Source of the DNA: Acrasis kona
Lineage: Eukaryota; Heterolobosea; Eutetramitea; Acrasida; Acrasidae
Direction of reading: 5' to 3'
Length of the DNA stretch: 64,000 nt
Assembly (NCBI GenBank): GCA_026419775.2
Contig: JAOPGA020000840.1
Location: 1 to 64,000, forward strand
Under the pieces are notes generated by a model, which saw only the letters and a program-made list of their open reading frames with translations, was not told where the DNA came from and searched no databases. The translations under genes were made by a program, and so were the position numbers. Below are positions 41,189 to 52,700 of the stretch, piece after piece. Numbering within the stretch: position 1 is the stretch's first letter; each line of letters opens with the position of its first letter.

Positions 41189-42582
41189 ATGGAAACGAGG
41201 TGTTCTTTCGTGACCAGAAAAGGAAAACAATGCACATTCAATAGGGCGCAGAATCATACATATTGCAATATGCATACCACAGGTGTCACGTCAACAAGAA
41301 TCCAATGTCCAATGTAAGTACACACTAAATGCTTATCTCACTTGACATAGAGATCCCTCACATACGATTCCGAAAGATGATGTAGAGTCTCACTTGTGGA
41401 AATGTAATGCGAAAAAGAGGAAAGATGGTCTGATGTCGCAACATTATTTTAAAAAGAACATAAATTCAGGACTTTTGCAGGATGATCTTGACCGTGACAT
41501 CATTTTCATCAGAAAGAAATTTACAAAAAATAAAGAAAAAGAGTCCAACTTGAGTCAAATGTTAAACACAATTGACAAAGAAGTATTTTCAGCACTCCTA
41601 TCCAAAATATCACACGTATACAGTTTGTTATTTGAAAATTATAGCATTTCTTCCGAACATTACAAACCAAAACTCTTGACTTCCGACAAATTCAAAAAAA
41701 TTAGTAAAAAACATGGTGAACAGCAGCTTTGTATGATTGACTTGCTCTATAGAAATAATTGTTTATCTTATGATTGTGATTATGTTGAATTTGGGTGTGG
41801 TTCTGCTAGATTGTCATACATGATTAAACAAGCTGTCCATGTTGTTCAACCAGAAGTGTCTCTTGAAGATCCCCAACAATTTATTCTTGTCGACCGGGCC
41901 ATCATACACAACAAATCTGATGTTCATATTTCACACTTGAATGATGACTCGGAGCAATACGCTCAGGTTGACAGAATAACTATTGATATTTCTGACTTGT
42001 TGTTTGATAAGGTTCCACTTAGGCACGAAACAGACCGTTTGTGTGTTATATCAAAGCACTTGTGCGGTGTTGCGACTGATCTTACACTGAGATGCATCAC
42101 TGAATCAAGACAAGAGAACAAACCCTTGAAGGCAATCTTTATTGCACTTTGTTGTCATCAATGCTGTAGCTACAAATCATATATCAGTAATAAAATTTTT
42201 GTTGTCCTTGTGCTAATCGTTGTTAAGATGTACCGTTTTTAGAGAGGTATAATATCAGTGAACAAGACTTTGAATACATCAAATTGCTTACTAGTTGGGG
42301 TATAGGTTTTCGAGATGGCATTGATAATAAAAAACATGACCAATTGCCTTCTAAAATTGACTTGACCGCTGATGAGAGGTGTAAAGTTGGAGAACAATGC
42401 AAGGTAAGTCTGCAATTAAATATTGTCTTAGTGTTTAGAGGATTATTGACATGGGAAGAATAGAATACTTGAATCATAATGGATACAATTCTAATCTCAT
42501 TTATTATTGTGACAAGAATGTCTCTCCAGAAAATGTCTTGTTGATGGCAACACCAATGGCACTTGTTCCCACAACCGAATAG
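41189..42582 (+). CDS. TRM13: tRNA 2'-O-methyltransferase TRM13
   Basis: Four exons, 41189-41313, 41351-42186, 42243-42403 and 42439-42582. Introns are 37, 56 and 35 nt with consistent phases; 421 aa. The N-terminus has two zinc modules: a CCCH type (CSFVTRKGKQCTF...YCNMH) and a U11-48K-like CHHC finger (CPIDPSHTIPKDDVESHLWK followed by CN). The methyltransferase domain shows VEFGCGSARLSYMI, ILVDR, ISKHLCGVATDLTLRC, and IALCCHQCCSY, as in the TRM13 family. The C-terminus continues SWGIGFRDG and an IDMGRIEYL helix. TRM13 methylates the ribose of position 4 in the acceptor stem of tRNA-Pro, -Gly or -His. A tRNA gene happens to lie 200 bp downstream. Confidence 0.92.
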
Positions 42583-42787
42583 AAACATTTAAACTACACT
42601 ATTATTTTTATACGTAATATCCATTCATGGAGAAGAACTTATGTCGACAACGTGAATATTGTGTATACAGGTTGATCCATTAATGGATTCTGCTCTGCTC
42701 GTTTCAAACTGCCAAAAGTTTAATAAACTGATCTTGATGAAGATAAAGATTTTAATATAAAACGACATAATAAAAATTGATTACTAA

Positions 42788-42858
42788 TCAGCACTAGTAT
42801 AGTGGTAGAATACAAGACTGTCACTCTTGTGACCGGGGTTCGATTCCCCGGTGCTGAG
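42788..42858 (+). tRNA. tRNA-Asp: tRNA-Asp (anticodon GTC)
   Basis: The acceptor stem pairs TCAGCAC (42788-42794) with GTGCTGA (42851-42857), with discriminator G at 42858. The anticodon arm CAAGA-CTGTCAC-TCTTG carries GTC in the loop, and the T arm is CGGGG-TTCGATT-CCCCG. The A box (TAGTATAGTGG) and B box (GGTTCGATTCC) internal promoters are intact, there is no intron, and a T5 run at 42860-42864 is the Pol III terminator. CCA is not encoded, as in eukaryotes. Confidence 0.95.
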
Positions 42859-42859
42859 G

Positions 42860-42864
42860 TTTTT
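42860..42864 (+). terminator. RNA polymerase III terminator (T5)
   Basis: A run of five T two bases beyond the tRNA-Asp 3' end, the standard Pol III stop. Confidence 0.8.
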
Positions 42865-43107
42865 ATAGTTAGGTAACACAATTTAGTTTTTTCTTGAATA
42901 ATCGACTGACATGACCCATCACTCAATCATGTAAACTAATTGATGTCATTTTGTCTTACCCTCATTCAAAAATTAATTAATTAAAACTACTCCCCACGTA
43001 TGATGCTTTGTCACCATGTCGTTTTGCGGTTGTCTGCGTATTTGCCCAAAAACAGTTATGGAGCATCAATTTCATTTAATTTTTTAATAAACAATTTGAG
43101 AATCATT

Positions 43108-43991
43108 ATGGGCGATTTGAAGAACAGAGAGGAGGCATTGTTTGGCAAAGTTCCACCACCACCCAAGAAGAGCTTCATGGCTAATCTCGGAAAAGAAAAA
43201 GATGATAAGATAAAAGAGTTCCGTGGAGTTGTAGATAGTTGGAAGGATGGTTATGACAAGCACGTACAAGATTTTTTGAGCGATGCCACTCTCTTCCGCT
43301 ATTTAGATGGATTCCAATGGGACATTAATACCGCAAACGAAAAGATCAAAGCCACTGCCGAGTGGAGACAGAAGGAAAGACCACAAGACATTCGCCTCAA
43401 AGACCTAAAGGAACTTGGAGAATCGGGTTTTATTGTTCACCACGGATTCGACAAGTACGGAAGACCTATCATGTATGTAAACTTTGGGAAAGATCAACTA
43501 GAAGTCAATGAAGAGACAAACAAACTTAGAGTAAGTACAAGGGTATAATTACTTTTATAACTGTCTAGAAACTAGCAATTTTATATTATGTTGAGAAGTG
43601 CACTTCGCGCATGCCGGAGAACGTGTATCAAATAACCTGGATTTGCGACCTGAAAGATGCCAACATCAGTTTAGCAATGGTGAAGGGTCTTCTACCCTCG
43701 ATGCTTTTACTTGGTGAGCACTGCGCCGAGAGGTTGTCCGTCGCAATTGTTTGCAACGCATCTTGGACTTTGAGCATGTGCTGGAGCTTTGCCAGCCCAT
43801 TCTTAAACCAACAAACACTAGACAGATACACTGTAACAAGAGAGTCAGGCGAAGAAGTCAAGGCCATAATAACAAAGTATGTTGATGAAGATGAACTTTT
43901 AAAGGGATTCGGAGGAAAGAATGACTTTAAATATGATCATAAAGCTATCATAGCCTTGGAGGAGGAGCAAGATAAGCAACAAAAGGAATAA
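43108..43991 (+). CDS. CRAL-TRIO / Sec14-like lipid-binding protein
   Basis: Exons 43108-43530 and 43569-43991 joined over a 38-nt intron in phase 0, giving 281 aa. After an N-terminal region with PPPPKK, the CRAL-TRIO N-lobe is visible: FLSDATLFRYLDGFQWDINT, then KIKATAEWRQKERPQDIRL. The lipid-binding domain follows: GFDKYGRPIMYVNF, KLAILYYVEKC, and QITWICDLKDANIS. These proteins bind and exchange phosphatidylinositol and phosphatidylcholine or other lipids at membranes. The start MGDLKNREEA was chosen over an upstream in-frame Met (43000) because family N-termini begin near here. The stop is embedded in GGAATAAAT and the dolichol kinase gene ends 26 nt away. Confidence 0.85.
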
Positions 43992-44017
43992 ATATACTTT
44001 TGATGAAGACGACTTCT

Positions 44018-45595
44018 TTACTTTATTAAATTCAGCATCACACACATGTAAAAGGGAAGGATCAAATTATCAATTTGGTTTGTAAAAGCCTCCAAAAGAC
44101 AAGTGAAGACTATCGCAACAACATGGTGCACGGTCAAGTGACAAAGTAAACAACTAAACAAGCAGACTGCCGCAATGGACCCGATCGTTCCTTCTAATGT
44201 CTTGTTCGTCCCGTTGAACCACTTATTTCTTCCAAAGTTCACGCCAGCCAGAGTAGCCATGGTATCTCCTAATCCAAGCATAATCACACCACAAATTGGT
44301 AACAAAAAGTCACTGGTGTGCACTCTACTCAGAAGTAGTGGAATCGTGCAACCGGTTAATAAATAAATATGTGTAATTACCAGCGGACCACTGTCTCTGT
44401 GGTCCACAAACCTCTTCATTGATGCATCTATTTTATCTAGCGTCTTAACTATAGCGGCATCTCTGGGGTCATATTTAGAATGGCATGCCAAATACATTAC
44501 TCTCCTAGCACTTTCTGCGAACATGAAGAAGGACAAAGCTACTCCATAACTCAACAACATGAAAACAGGCTAAGATGTTATAATTATGTTACAAAGAGCG
44601 AACGTACGTGATGGATAGTAGGATATACGAACATAACCAGTGCCATTAAGTGGAAGAACTTTCGAAATAGAATATTTGGAATATTGAACAGACCGAACAC
44701 CCTAACAACTTGATCTTTGTTCTTACTTGTGGACATACCAAGAAACATGAATAGAATACAAAAGACCCACCATGCACAATAAATGATATGTGAAGTGTTT
44801 GAAACTGTCAATCTGTACATCCAACGTACAGGGTGGAGTCCGATAATATTTTGAATAGAGATGAATACTGGCACACATAACACAAATAACATGAATGCAG
44901 AATAAATAATCATTTTGGTTAATATTCTAAGATTTGTTCTTTCTTGTAGAGTTGGCCAAACAATCCAATGTATTACAAAGAGCATTGTAAGGACACCAAC
45001 AGTCATCAAAACAAAAAAGTCCACCACATCATATCCATAAAATACGTCCACGTTACGTTTATACTTATGACTTGTTTAGAAGATGCAAATAATACGAGCT
45101 TACTATTGGAGAGTAGTAGAGAAGGACTGCACGACTAAATAAGAGGAAAATAGTCTGCGTCATGATAAGTGCTTCACCTGCAGAAAATGAATCGGACATT
45201 GTGTCTATTTTATTCGCTATTTTATCATCAGCTAGACACATTGCACAGGTTGCCAATCCAAAAATGGCACAAAAAAGAAAACCCTTGAAAACATTTGGCC
45301 AAAGTGTGATGAAAACTAGGGGTAGAATCGAAGTACCAACAATTATTCCACAATGATGCGCTTTGCTGTTCCGACTCAAAGAAATGAAGATATTACATAT
45401 CGCGTGAGGTAATATTAGTAAAGCTCCAATGTTTGTATCATTAAAAACTTGTATACTTGTGTAAATCTGTGTTAATATTATAAGCGCATGTTCGAAGTTG
45501 TTGTGAACGTCCTCTTTCATTATATTCCGCGGACATTGGTCTTTACAATAATCCAAAAAGTGTTCTAACAAAGTTCCAAGAACAACAAAAACCAA
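44018..45595 (-). CDS. DOLK: Dolichol kinase
   Basis: Three exons from 45595: 45104-45595, 44608-45063 and 44018-44569, introns 40 and 38 nt, phases all zero, giving 499 aa. It has many membrane helices, as expected for this ER enzyme. The C-terminal third has the CTP-dependent kinase signature: FRKFFHLMALVMFVYP, FVDHRDSGPLVITHIYLLTG, IMLGLGDTMATLAGVNFGRN, TNKTLEGTIGS and EAFTNQIDNLILPF. It phosphorylates dolichol using CTP in the last step of making the lipid carrier for N-glycosylation and GPI anchors. AATAAA overlaps its last codons. Confidence 0.9.
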
Positions 45596-45923
45596 GAGAA
45601 AGTGACCATCACATGATGAGGTTTATAAACAGCACTTGGACCAAAAAAACAAGACTATGTTTAAAATCTTCACATCAGATCGTGGTTTGAGACGCGAGTC
45701 AGAAACAGGAAATTTCGTAAAGAACGTGGAGGACAACGACTATCAAAGCCAAAGCTGTACTCAAATTGATAACAAAACGAGACATAAATTTTACTAAATC
45801 CAAAGCAGAATCTTGAAAAGGTCTTTACATCACTCTCATAAAGAGGCTTCCTGATTAGAGTGAACAAAACACAGATAGTTCGTATGTTACTACTAACAAA
45901 AGAATACAATCAATTAAGGTATT
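45596..45923. other. Intergenic, no gene seen
   Basis: About 330 bases. A 79-codon minus-strand frame is present but has no recognisable features and was not accepted. Confidence 0.35.
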
Positions 45924-46451
45924 TTACTTCTTTTGTTTAGCATAAACCTCCTCGACTCTCTTCTTGAAAGCTTCCAACATCGCGGGTAGTTGACTGCTGA
46001 TAATCCAATCCTTTAAGAATGCGGGTGTCCAGATTGATAGTTCCATCACGACGTAGTAGGTTGCTTCGGTTTCGGTGTCTGAAATTTTCTTTAACTTCCA
46101 TCCACCAACGTTCTTTGCCCATGGACCGTCGTCTGTGTTCTTCCAGGTGATACCGTCCTTTTCTGGGTTTAGGTAGTGGATTAATGTATAATCTATTGTC
46201 TTAAATGAAAGACTGCTGCTGTAAAATACAACCTGTCCTCCATCTTGGTCGGTTTTCACTTTTTTGGCTTCATAACTGCCCGTGACAAACTCTGGGTACT
46301 TTTCGTAGTCTGTTATTACTTGAAGAGCAACCTCTAGAGGGGCGTTGAAGATGATTTTCTCGGAGACGTTACCGGATTCGTAGCCAGTCGATGACTGCTC
46401 TTCAGTTGTCGCAGTTGCTGCTGCGTCAGTACCAGTAATCCACCCCCACAT
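45924..46451 (-). CDS. START/COQ10-like SRPBCC-fold protein
   Basis: 175 aa, single exon. After a short Thr/Ala-rich N-terminus the SRPBCC fold is recognisable: NVSEKIIFNAPLEVALQVIT then DYEKYPEFVTG at the N-terminal helix-loop, VVFYSSSLSFKTIDYTLIHY in the central strands, GGWKLKKISDTETEATYYVV, and a long C-terminal helix (LPAMLEAFKKRVEEVYAK). Such proteins bind hydrophobic ligands such as lipids, polyketide precursors or ubiquinone. Which ligand applies cannot be told. No mitochondrial presequence is apparent, making COQ10 less likely. Confidence 0.72.
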   Translation of the reverse strand: MWGWITGTDAAATATTEEQSSTGYESGNVSEKIIFNAPLEVALQVITDYEKYPEFVTGSYEAKKVKTDQDGGQVVFYSSSLSFKTIDYTLIHYLNPEKDGITWKNTDDGPWAKNVGGWKLKKISDTETEATYYVVMELSIWTPAFLKDWIISSQLPAMLEAFKKRVEEVYAKQKK

Positions 46452-46525
46452 TTTGTCTACAAATAGGTTTTATTACAATGAGTGAGTGAAAATTGATGTC
46501 TTCTAGTAAAATTTAAGAGATGAGT

Positions 46526-47014
46526 TTATTGGAGTCCTGCAAGATTTTCAAGTCTTTGAGCTTTTTTGGTACACTCCTTTGAAACTCTTGTCATTTCATT
46601 GAGGTAGATTTCTTTTAACCTAGTGAGGTCACCTAAAGAAAAGCTACTGAGGTCAATTGAAGAAAGCTCTATTTCTATCGAGGTAACATATGATCTATTT
46701 GCTTCATTGAGAGATGCTAACTTTGAGTCAGCTCCGGCTTCTACTTGTTTTATGCGTTCTTCAAGTTCTGATGTGTACTGCTTTTCATTGCTTATCATTC
46801 CTCTTAGCTTCTTATTTTCTTGTTCTACAAGGAATTTCTTGTCGGCACTTTCATCTCTTTCTTCTACCGCCTTAGTGGTCTCGTACTTTACATTTTCTAA
46901 TTGAGCCTTCAACTGATTAATCTCTCTAAGATACTCTGCATTCTCTTGTCTAGCCAATATTAGTCTTGCTAGTGCAACGCTATTATGATCTTCATCTCTC
47001 TTCTTATCAATCAT
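46526..47014 (-). CDS. Coiled-coil protein of unknown function
   Basis: 162 residues, single exon. Residues ~20-110 are an almost unbroken heptad coiled coil (NAEYLREINQLKAQLENVKY, KKFLVEQENKKLRGMISN, YTSELEERIKQVEAG). The C-terminus is a short globular region with LSSFSLGDLTRLKEIYLNEM. No membrane or zinc motif. It may be a structural or adaptor protein. Confidence 0.6.
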   Translation of the reverse strand: MIDKKRDEDHNSVALARLILARQENAEYLREINQLKAQLENVKYETTKAVEERDESADKKFLVEQENKKLRGMISNEKQYTSELEERIKQVEAGADSKLASLNEANRSYVTSIEIELSSIDLSSFSLGDLTRLKEIYLNEMTRVSKECTKKAQRLENLAGLQ

Positions 47015-47146
47015 GTTTTGTTTTATTACTAAAAAAGAAGTTTCCTTTTTAACCTTTGTTACAACAAGTACTCCGTAAATCCGATAAAAAGGTTGGGTTG
47101 GACAATTTTTATTGTAACATCTAACCCATCAACTTGCCCACAAGAC

Positions 47147-47837
47147 ATGGACCTCATCAATAGATTCTTAGATTGGTTCAAGAGGTTTGATAGCAACAAA
47201 GTTCAATGATTTAACTGTTATTAAGCCTTTTCTGGACACAAGAGATGGAGCTCACATTAGTCGGACTACAAAATGCAGGTAAAACGACACTCGTTAATAC
47301 TATTTCCGTAAGTATCTATCAACACATTTAATTTGATATTTTTAAGTATGGTAAAATGGACGAAGACACAATCCCAACAGTCGGATTCAACATGAGGAAA
47401 GTAAGTAAGGGCAATGTAAACATTAAACTCTGGGATATTGGAGGACAACCGAAATTCAGAAACATGTGGGAAAGATACTGCCGTGGTGTCAGCGCTATCA
47501 TGTTAGTTCGCATTAGCTACATTTACTTACATTGTTCAGTTATGTGTTTGATGCTTCTGACCGCGAAAGTGTTCCAACCGCACAAAAAGAATTACTAGAA
47601 TTAATCTCAAAGCCTTCTCTTCAAGGAACACCGCTTCTTGTATTGGCTAACAAAAACGATCTTCCAAATGCAATAACATCACAGGAAGCTGTTGAGCTAA
47701 TGAATCTGAAAAGTATCACAGGACGTGAAGTCAGCTGTTATTCTATCAGTGCAAAGAATGCTGTTAACATTGACAAGACCTTAGAATGGTTGATTAAGTA
47801 CGGAAAAAAGACAAGCGGAGGAAACACACCAAAATAA
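47147..47837 (+). CDS. ARL8: Arl8 small GTPase
   Basis: Four exons, 47147-47184, 47226-47307, 47347-47501 and 47540-47837, introns 38-41 nt, 190 aa. The N-terminus [20 protein letters not shown] is the amphipathic helix peculiar to Arl8. GTPase motifs: [12 protein letters not shown] (P-loop), [10 protein letters not shown] (switch I), [20 protein letters not shown] (switch II), NKNDLP (G4) and SISAKNAVN (G5). Arl8 locates on lysosomes and recruits kinesin and HOPS (of which Vps33, also in this window, is a subunit). The TAA stop overlaps AATAAA, 26 nt from the convergent COA5 stop. Confidence 0.95.
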
Positions 47838-47863
47838 ATGTCATCTGTACAAATAAAATACAT

Positions 47864-48132
47864 TTATATTTCTCTTAGCCTTGATTTTGGATTTGCCTAT
47901 TTGATAAAAAGTTAAATAGTTCCAATTTAAATGTAGTTAGCCAACATACGTGTTTCGATCTACATAAATAATAAACTTTACGCGACATTTCACACTCCTC
48001 TGGTATTTTAACTTCCCTCCTTACGCAGTCTTGAAATGTTTTTCCAGGTTGTCTCACACATTCACTATATTTTAATATGCATTGTATGTAGTCGTTACGA
48101 TCCTCTGCACACGCTTTGCTAACATCGACCAT
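47864..48132 (-). CDS. COA5: COA5/Pet191-type cytochrome c oxidase assembly factor
   Basis: Two exons, 47950-48132 and 47864-47896, joined over a 53-nt intron in phase 0 giving 71 aa, close to the usual ~70-80. The twin Cys pattern is complete (ACAEDRNDYIQCILKYSECV, GKTFQDCVRREVKIPEECEM, YYLCRSKH), and the exon-joined tail ANPKSRLREI ends the protein as in the family. Pet191/COA5 is an intermembrane-space protein needed for assembling complex IV. Without splicing a longer nonsense tail (VCWLTTFKL) would result, which confirms the intron. Confidence 0.9.
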
Positions 48133-48268
48133 ATCGAGTATACAGGTGCTTGACTAAATTGTTCAAGTTCATTTACAACAACAATTTATTTTTCAACAAG
48201 AAAGTCCATTCTGTTTCAAAAGAGTTCTTTGAGATTTCGAAATAGTTTTACATTTTATTTTATTTACA

Positions 48269-49128
48269 TCACGACCTAATTGTAGAGTTCTTCTTATCGC
48301 TCCTTACCCTCTTGATTGATAATTCAAATGCCGCTTCTTGATTGATCTCCTCTTCTGCGCCCTCAACAAGTGGTGGTGGTACTGTGCTTTTATGTTTAGT
48401 CATTATGTACATGTAATAGATTGCATTGCCATCCCTCGGAAAGAATTCTTTCAAATCTTCAGGAACAGTATCTTTTTGGAATGTGAAACAAAGCAACAAA
48501 ACGAAAAGAACGTACAGATTTTGGACACTTTGATGCTCCAGTCATAGCCGTCGCTACTTAGAATGTCCATTCTGGCTTCTGGTGGGGAGTCAGATATACA
48601 AATGAATCTACCCTCTGGTTTTAGAACCCGATGGATTTCGCTAACGTAGGCTCTTATGGCATATATCCAATCCTTTGATCCTAATATACTGTCCAATGTT
48701 GCTTTGTCAATAATAACATCGAAAATTGAATTTTTAAAGTCCATGTTTGTGGCATCCATGACAAGAACTATCGGAGAAATTAGTTAAAGAAGCACATCAA
48801 GTTACATTTTAAGCTTGTCATTTTTTGATGCTTGTTGGACATTTTAATCACAACAGTTGGTGAAACGTCTATACTTATTACATCCTTGTATCCATCTTGG
48901 TATAGATAGGCAGGTAATCCTAATTATTAGTAAGATTGAAATATGTCACTAACTTGAATTCCCACATCCAACCATCAATACAGAGTCATTTTTATCCGAG
49001 TATTGGGATAGGAACGGATAGAACTGTTCATAGGTCAAATACCAATCAAAAAATTCTTCTTCGTTCCTCTGGCTGTATCGCTGCTCCCAATAAGGAGGAC
49101 CATTGTACTGGCCTGTTGAGAGAATCAT
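48269..49128 (-). CDS. Class I SAM-dependent methyltransferase, eEF1A-lysine type
   Basis: Four exons from 49128: 48954-49128, 48806-48919, 48516-48767 and 48269-48471. Introns are 34, 38 and 44 nt, consistent phases, 247 aa. It starts MILSTGQYNGPPYWEQRYSQ; PPYWEQRY, FDWYLTYEQF and MVGCGNSRL form the N-terminal part and SAM-binding motif I. VISIDVSPTV (motif II), DVIIDKATLDSIL (post-II), and LKPEGRFICIS follow. The YWExRY and MGCGNS pattern is that of METTL13/EEF1AKMT4-like enzymes, which methylate lysines of elongation factor eEF1A. The exact substrate is inference. An upstream in-frame Met at 49176 is possible but its extra residues do not resemble the family. Confidence 0.85.
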
Positions 49129-49728
49129 ATTGTAAAGAAGTGCTTTATTTACATTTTGGAGGCAAGACATGAACACACTTCAACCCGTTCAGAACATTCA
49201 TTATTAACGTATATTACACTTCAATCTACGCCGCGGTGAATAAATTCGTTCGATCTATAGAAAACACACGATTTTCTCTGAAATTTGAGGGACTTGACAA
49301 TGTGACGAATGTAAATTGTGTTGTCGTTTTTGTTGATATTTTAAGATTTGGTTGATAGACGGTTGTGGACAATCCGCACAATAATTTGAGCCGCTCATTG
49401 GGCTAACGCTCATGTAACGATCCTTTTATGTACCTACAAAAAGAATATTCCAAGCCCCTACAAATGGTGCAGAAGAGACCCACTCGGATAAACAAGGAAC
49501 CTGTAGCAATACTTTTTTTGTTGCCAACGCACTCTATTTGTACACTAGGATTCTTTCGGATAATAAAAGATTCACAAAACAGGCAATTATGTGACATTTG
49601 GCATGCGTTGTGACTGTTGAGTGGTCGAAACCTAGCGTTCCACTATTTAAGAGGATATTGGTTCTAAAAATTCCTTTAACAATATTTTTAACAACACATC
49701 AAATATTATCAGAGTAACAGCAACCGTT
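49129..49728. other. Intergenic, no gene seen
   Basis: About 600 bases between the divergent methyltransferase gene and the giant surface-protein gene. Only short frames without codon bias are present. It must hold both promoters. Confidence 0.4.
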
Positions 49729-52700
49729 ATGATCCTTACGTTGCTCCTCCTCCTCCTAAGTGCCTTCTCTCTAGTTAGCGCAGCTAATATAACCATGACC
49801 GCTGATGACTTCGTAAGTGAATCAACGCTGGTGTAAACCACAACTAAACTCCTAGACATTGGCAATATTTGTTAACGGTGTTTCTCAAGTAGATACAAGT
49901 ACCACTGCTTGCTCCGGATGTAGAGATTGGAAGACAATCAAGGTTTTCAATAATGTGATCGCCAACCCCGGAGACTATATTACCATTGGTGCACAAAATA
50001 ACGGTGCTTGGGTAGATAAATCAAACCCTGCTATGATCATAGGTAAGTTTCATTTTTACATGTTGTTGTGCTCATGGTTAAGGTGAAATATCATACTTGG
50101 GAACCAACGGAGTGAAATATACCTTACAAAGTAATGTCAATTGGACTTGTATAGCCTCCACTGCGGCATGCTCTTCTACACCTTACAATTGTCCTTCGCA
50201 GCCTTCTCAAGCATGGATGTCTGGTCCTACATGTGGCACTGGAACTACTTATGAGGGGATCAATGATGGAACAACTGTGTGGGGTGCTCTTTCAGGATTG
50301 CAGAGAAGTACTCAATTTATATGGGTGGCACCTCAAGCAAGCTCTCAATCAGTCTGGTGCAAGGTTCAATTACCTACAAGTAACGGCGGATTACCTCCAA
50401 CTTGTACTACTGCAACACCAACACCAACCCGTACTCCTACCTCAACTCCCACTAGCACTCCAACGTCTACACCTACCGTCACACCTACATTAACTCCCAC
50501 ACCAACTCTAACGCCCACACCTACTCCGACAATCACGCCTACCCCTACACCTACTCCAACCCCTACACCCACTTTGACACGTACTCCAACCCCTACACCG
50601 ACACCCACTCTCACACCTACTTCTACGCCAACCCCCACGCCCACACCTACACCGACACCCACGCCCAGTCCTACGCTGACACCCACGCCCACCATAACGC
50701 CTACTCCAACGCAGACACCCACTCCTACGCCAACACCAACATTAACACCCACGCCAACACCGACACTAACACCTACGCCCACACCTACACCGACACCCAC
50801 GCCCAGTCCTACGCTGACACCTACTCCCACCATAACGCCTACTCCTACTCCCACTCCTACACCAACACTCACACCTACTCCCACTCCTACGCCAACACTC
50901 ACGCCCACTCCTACACCGACACCTACCCCTACGCTGACACCTACTCCCACTATAACACCTACACCTACACCTACACCAACACCAACACCAACACCTACTC
51001 CGACACAGACACCAACACCTACACCAACACCCACTCCTACACCGACACCCACCTCTACTCCCACGCCTTCGCCAACTCCTACTCCAACGCCTACTCCGAC
51101 AATTACGCCTACCCCTACACCTACTCCAACACCCACACCTACTGCCACGCCTACGCTAACCCCTACACCTACACCGACACTCACTCCGACGCCAACACCC
51201 ACTACAACGCCTACACCGACACCAACACCTACACCAACACCTACACCAACACCAACCCCTACGCCCACACCTACTCCAACGCTGACACCTACACCCACTC
51301 CTACACCAACACCTACTCCCTCTCCAACACCTACACCAACACCTACACCGACACCAACACCTACGCCAACACCCACTACCCACACCTACTCCCACGCCTA
51401 CACCGACACCAACACCTACACCAACACCCACTCCTACACCCACACCTACTCCCACTCCAACACCTACACCCAATCCAACGCCGACACAGACACCTACCCC
51501 TACGCTGACACCTACTCCCACTATAACACCAACAATTACACCAACCCCCACACCAACACCTACACCAACACCCACCCCTACACCATCCCCCACCTCTACA
51601 CCTACATTAACACCTACCCCCACGCCTACACCAACACCCACACCAACACCCACTCCTACTCCTACACCTACACCCACTCCAACGCCGACACCTACGCCAA
51701 CCCCCACGCCCACACCTACCCCTACATCTACACCGACACCAACACCGACACCAACCCCCACGCCAACTCCAACACCTACTATTACGCCCACTCCTACGCC
51801 AACACCCACTCCTACGCCAACACCAACATTAACACCCACGCCAACACTGACACTAACACCTACTCCAACAACAACATCTACTCCAACACCTACTCCGACA
51901 CCTACTCCCACTCCTACGCCAACATTTACGCCAACACCTACTCTAACACCGACTCCAACATCAACCCCCACACCGACACCTACATCAACTCCCACTCTTA
52001 CCCCAACTCCTACACCGACACTAACACCAACACTAACTCCCACACCTACATCAACTTCCACCTCAATTCCTACACCAACACTGACATTAAGTCCAACTTC
52101 AACTCCTACACCAACTCTCTCACCAACTTTCACTCCAACACCGACATTAACTCCAACTCCTACGCCAACCTCTACACCCACTCCTACACCGACATCAACA
52201 TCAACTCTCACGTCCATCCCAACTCTCACTCCGACGCCAACACCTACACCAAACCCTACAGCGACAGCGACACCCACCGCAACGCCCACACTTACTCCTA
52301 CACCAACACCTACACAGACATTCACGCCGACACCAACTCCCACACCAACTCCGACACCCACGCCCACGCCCACACCTACTCCAACACCAACCCCTACTCC
52401 CACATCAACTCCTACACCAACGCCAACGCCTAGTCTTACAATTACATCAACTCCTACACCAACACCCACTTTAACTCCAACATCTACTCCTACGCCAACG
52501 TCTACGTCTACGCCGACGCCTACTCCCACGATGACCATAACTTCTACTCCAACATCAACTCCTATTGAGATACTAACCCCAACATATACACCAACACAAA
52601 CGCCAACACCTACGACTACTTCAAATCTATCACAGATAGCGACAGCGACGTCTACTCCAACTGTAACTCAAACATATAGCACTACGCCTACGATAACTTC

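Larger units (their letters stand above)
42583..43107. other. Intergenic around the tRNA gene
   Basis: Apart from the tRNA-Asp gene nothing is recognised in the rest of this ~525-base interval; it contains the promoter of the Sec14-like gene, with the ATG chosen at 43108 rather than an upstream out-of-context ATG at 43000. Confidence 0.4.

Noticed and set aside
42788-42858. CRISPR or other small-RNA interpretation of the hairpin-rich segment
   Set aside because: It folds as a standard tRNA-Asp with A and B boxes and a Pol III terminator; no repeats of CRISPR type occur in the window.
45670-45909. 79-codon minus-strand frame
   Set aside because: No domain or supporting context; likely chance.
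51381-52433. Thr-Tyr-Asn-His-rich continuation of the stalk in the original frame
   Set aside because: Out-of-frame reading of the same repeat after a one-base loss; the other frame continues the Thr-Pro pattern into the conserved ectodomain.
50366-52538. Long minus-strand Val-Gly frames
   Set aside because: Reverse reading of the ACN-CCN repeat; low complexity only.
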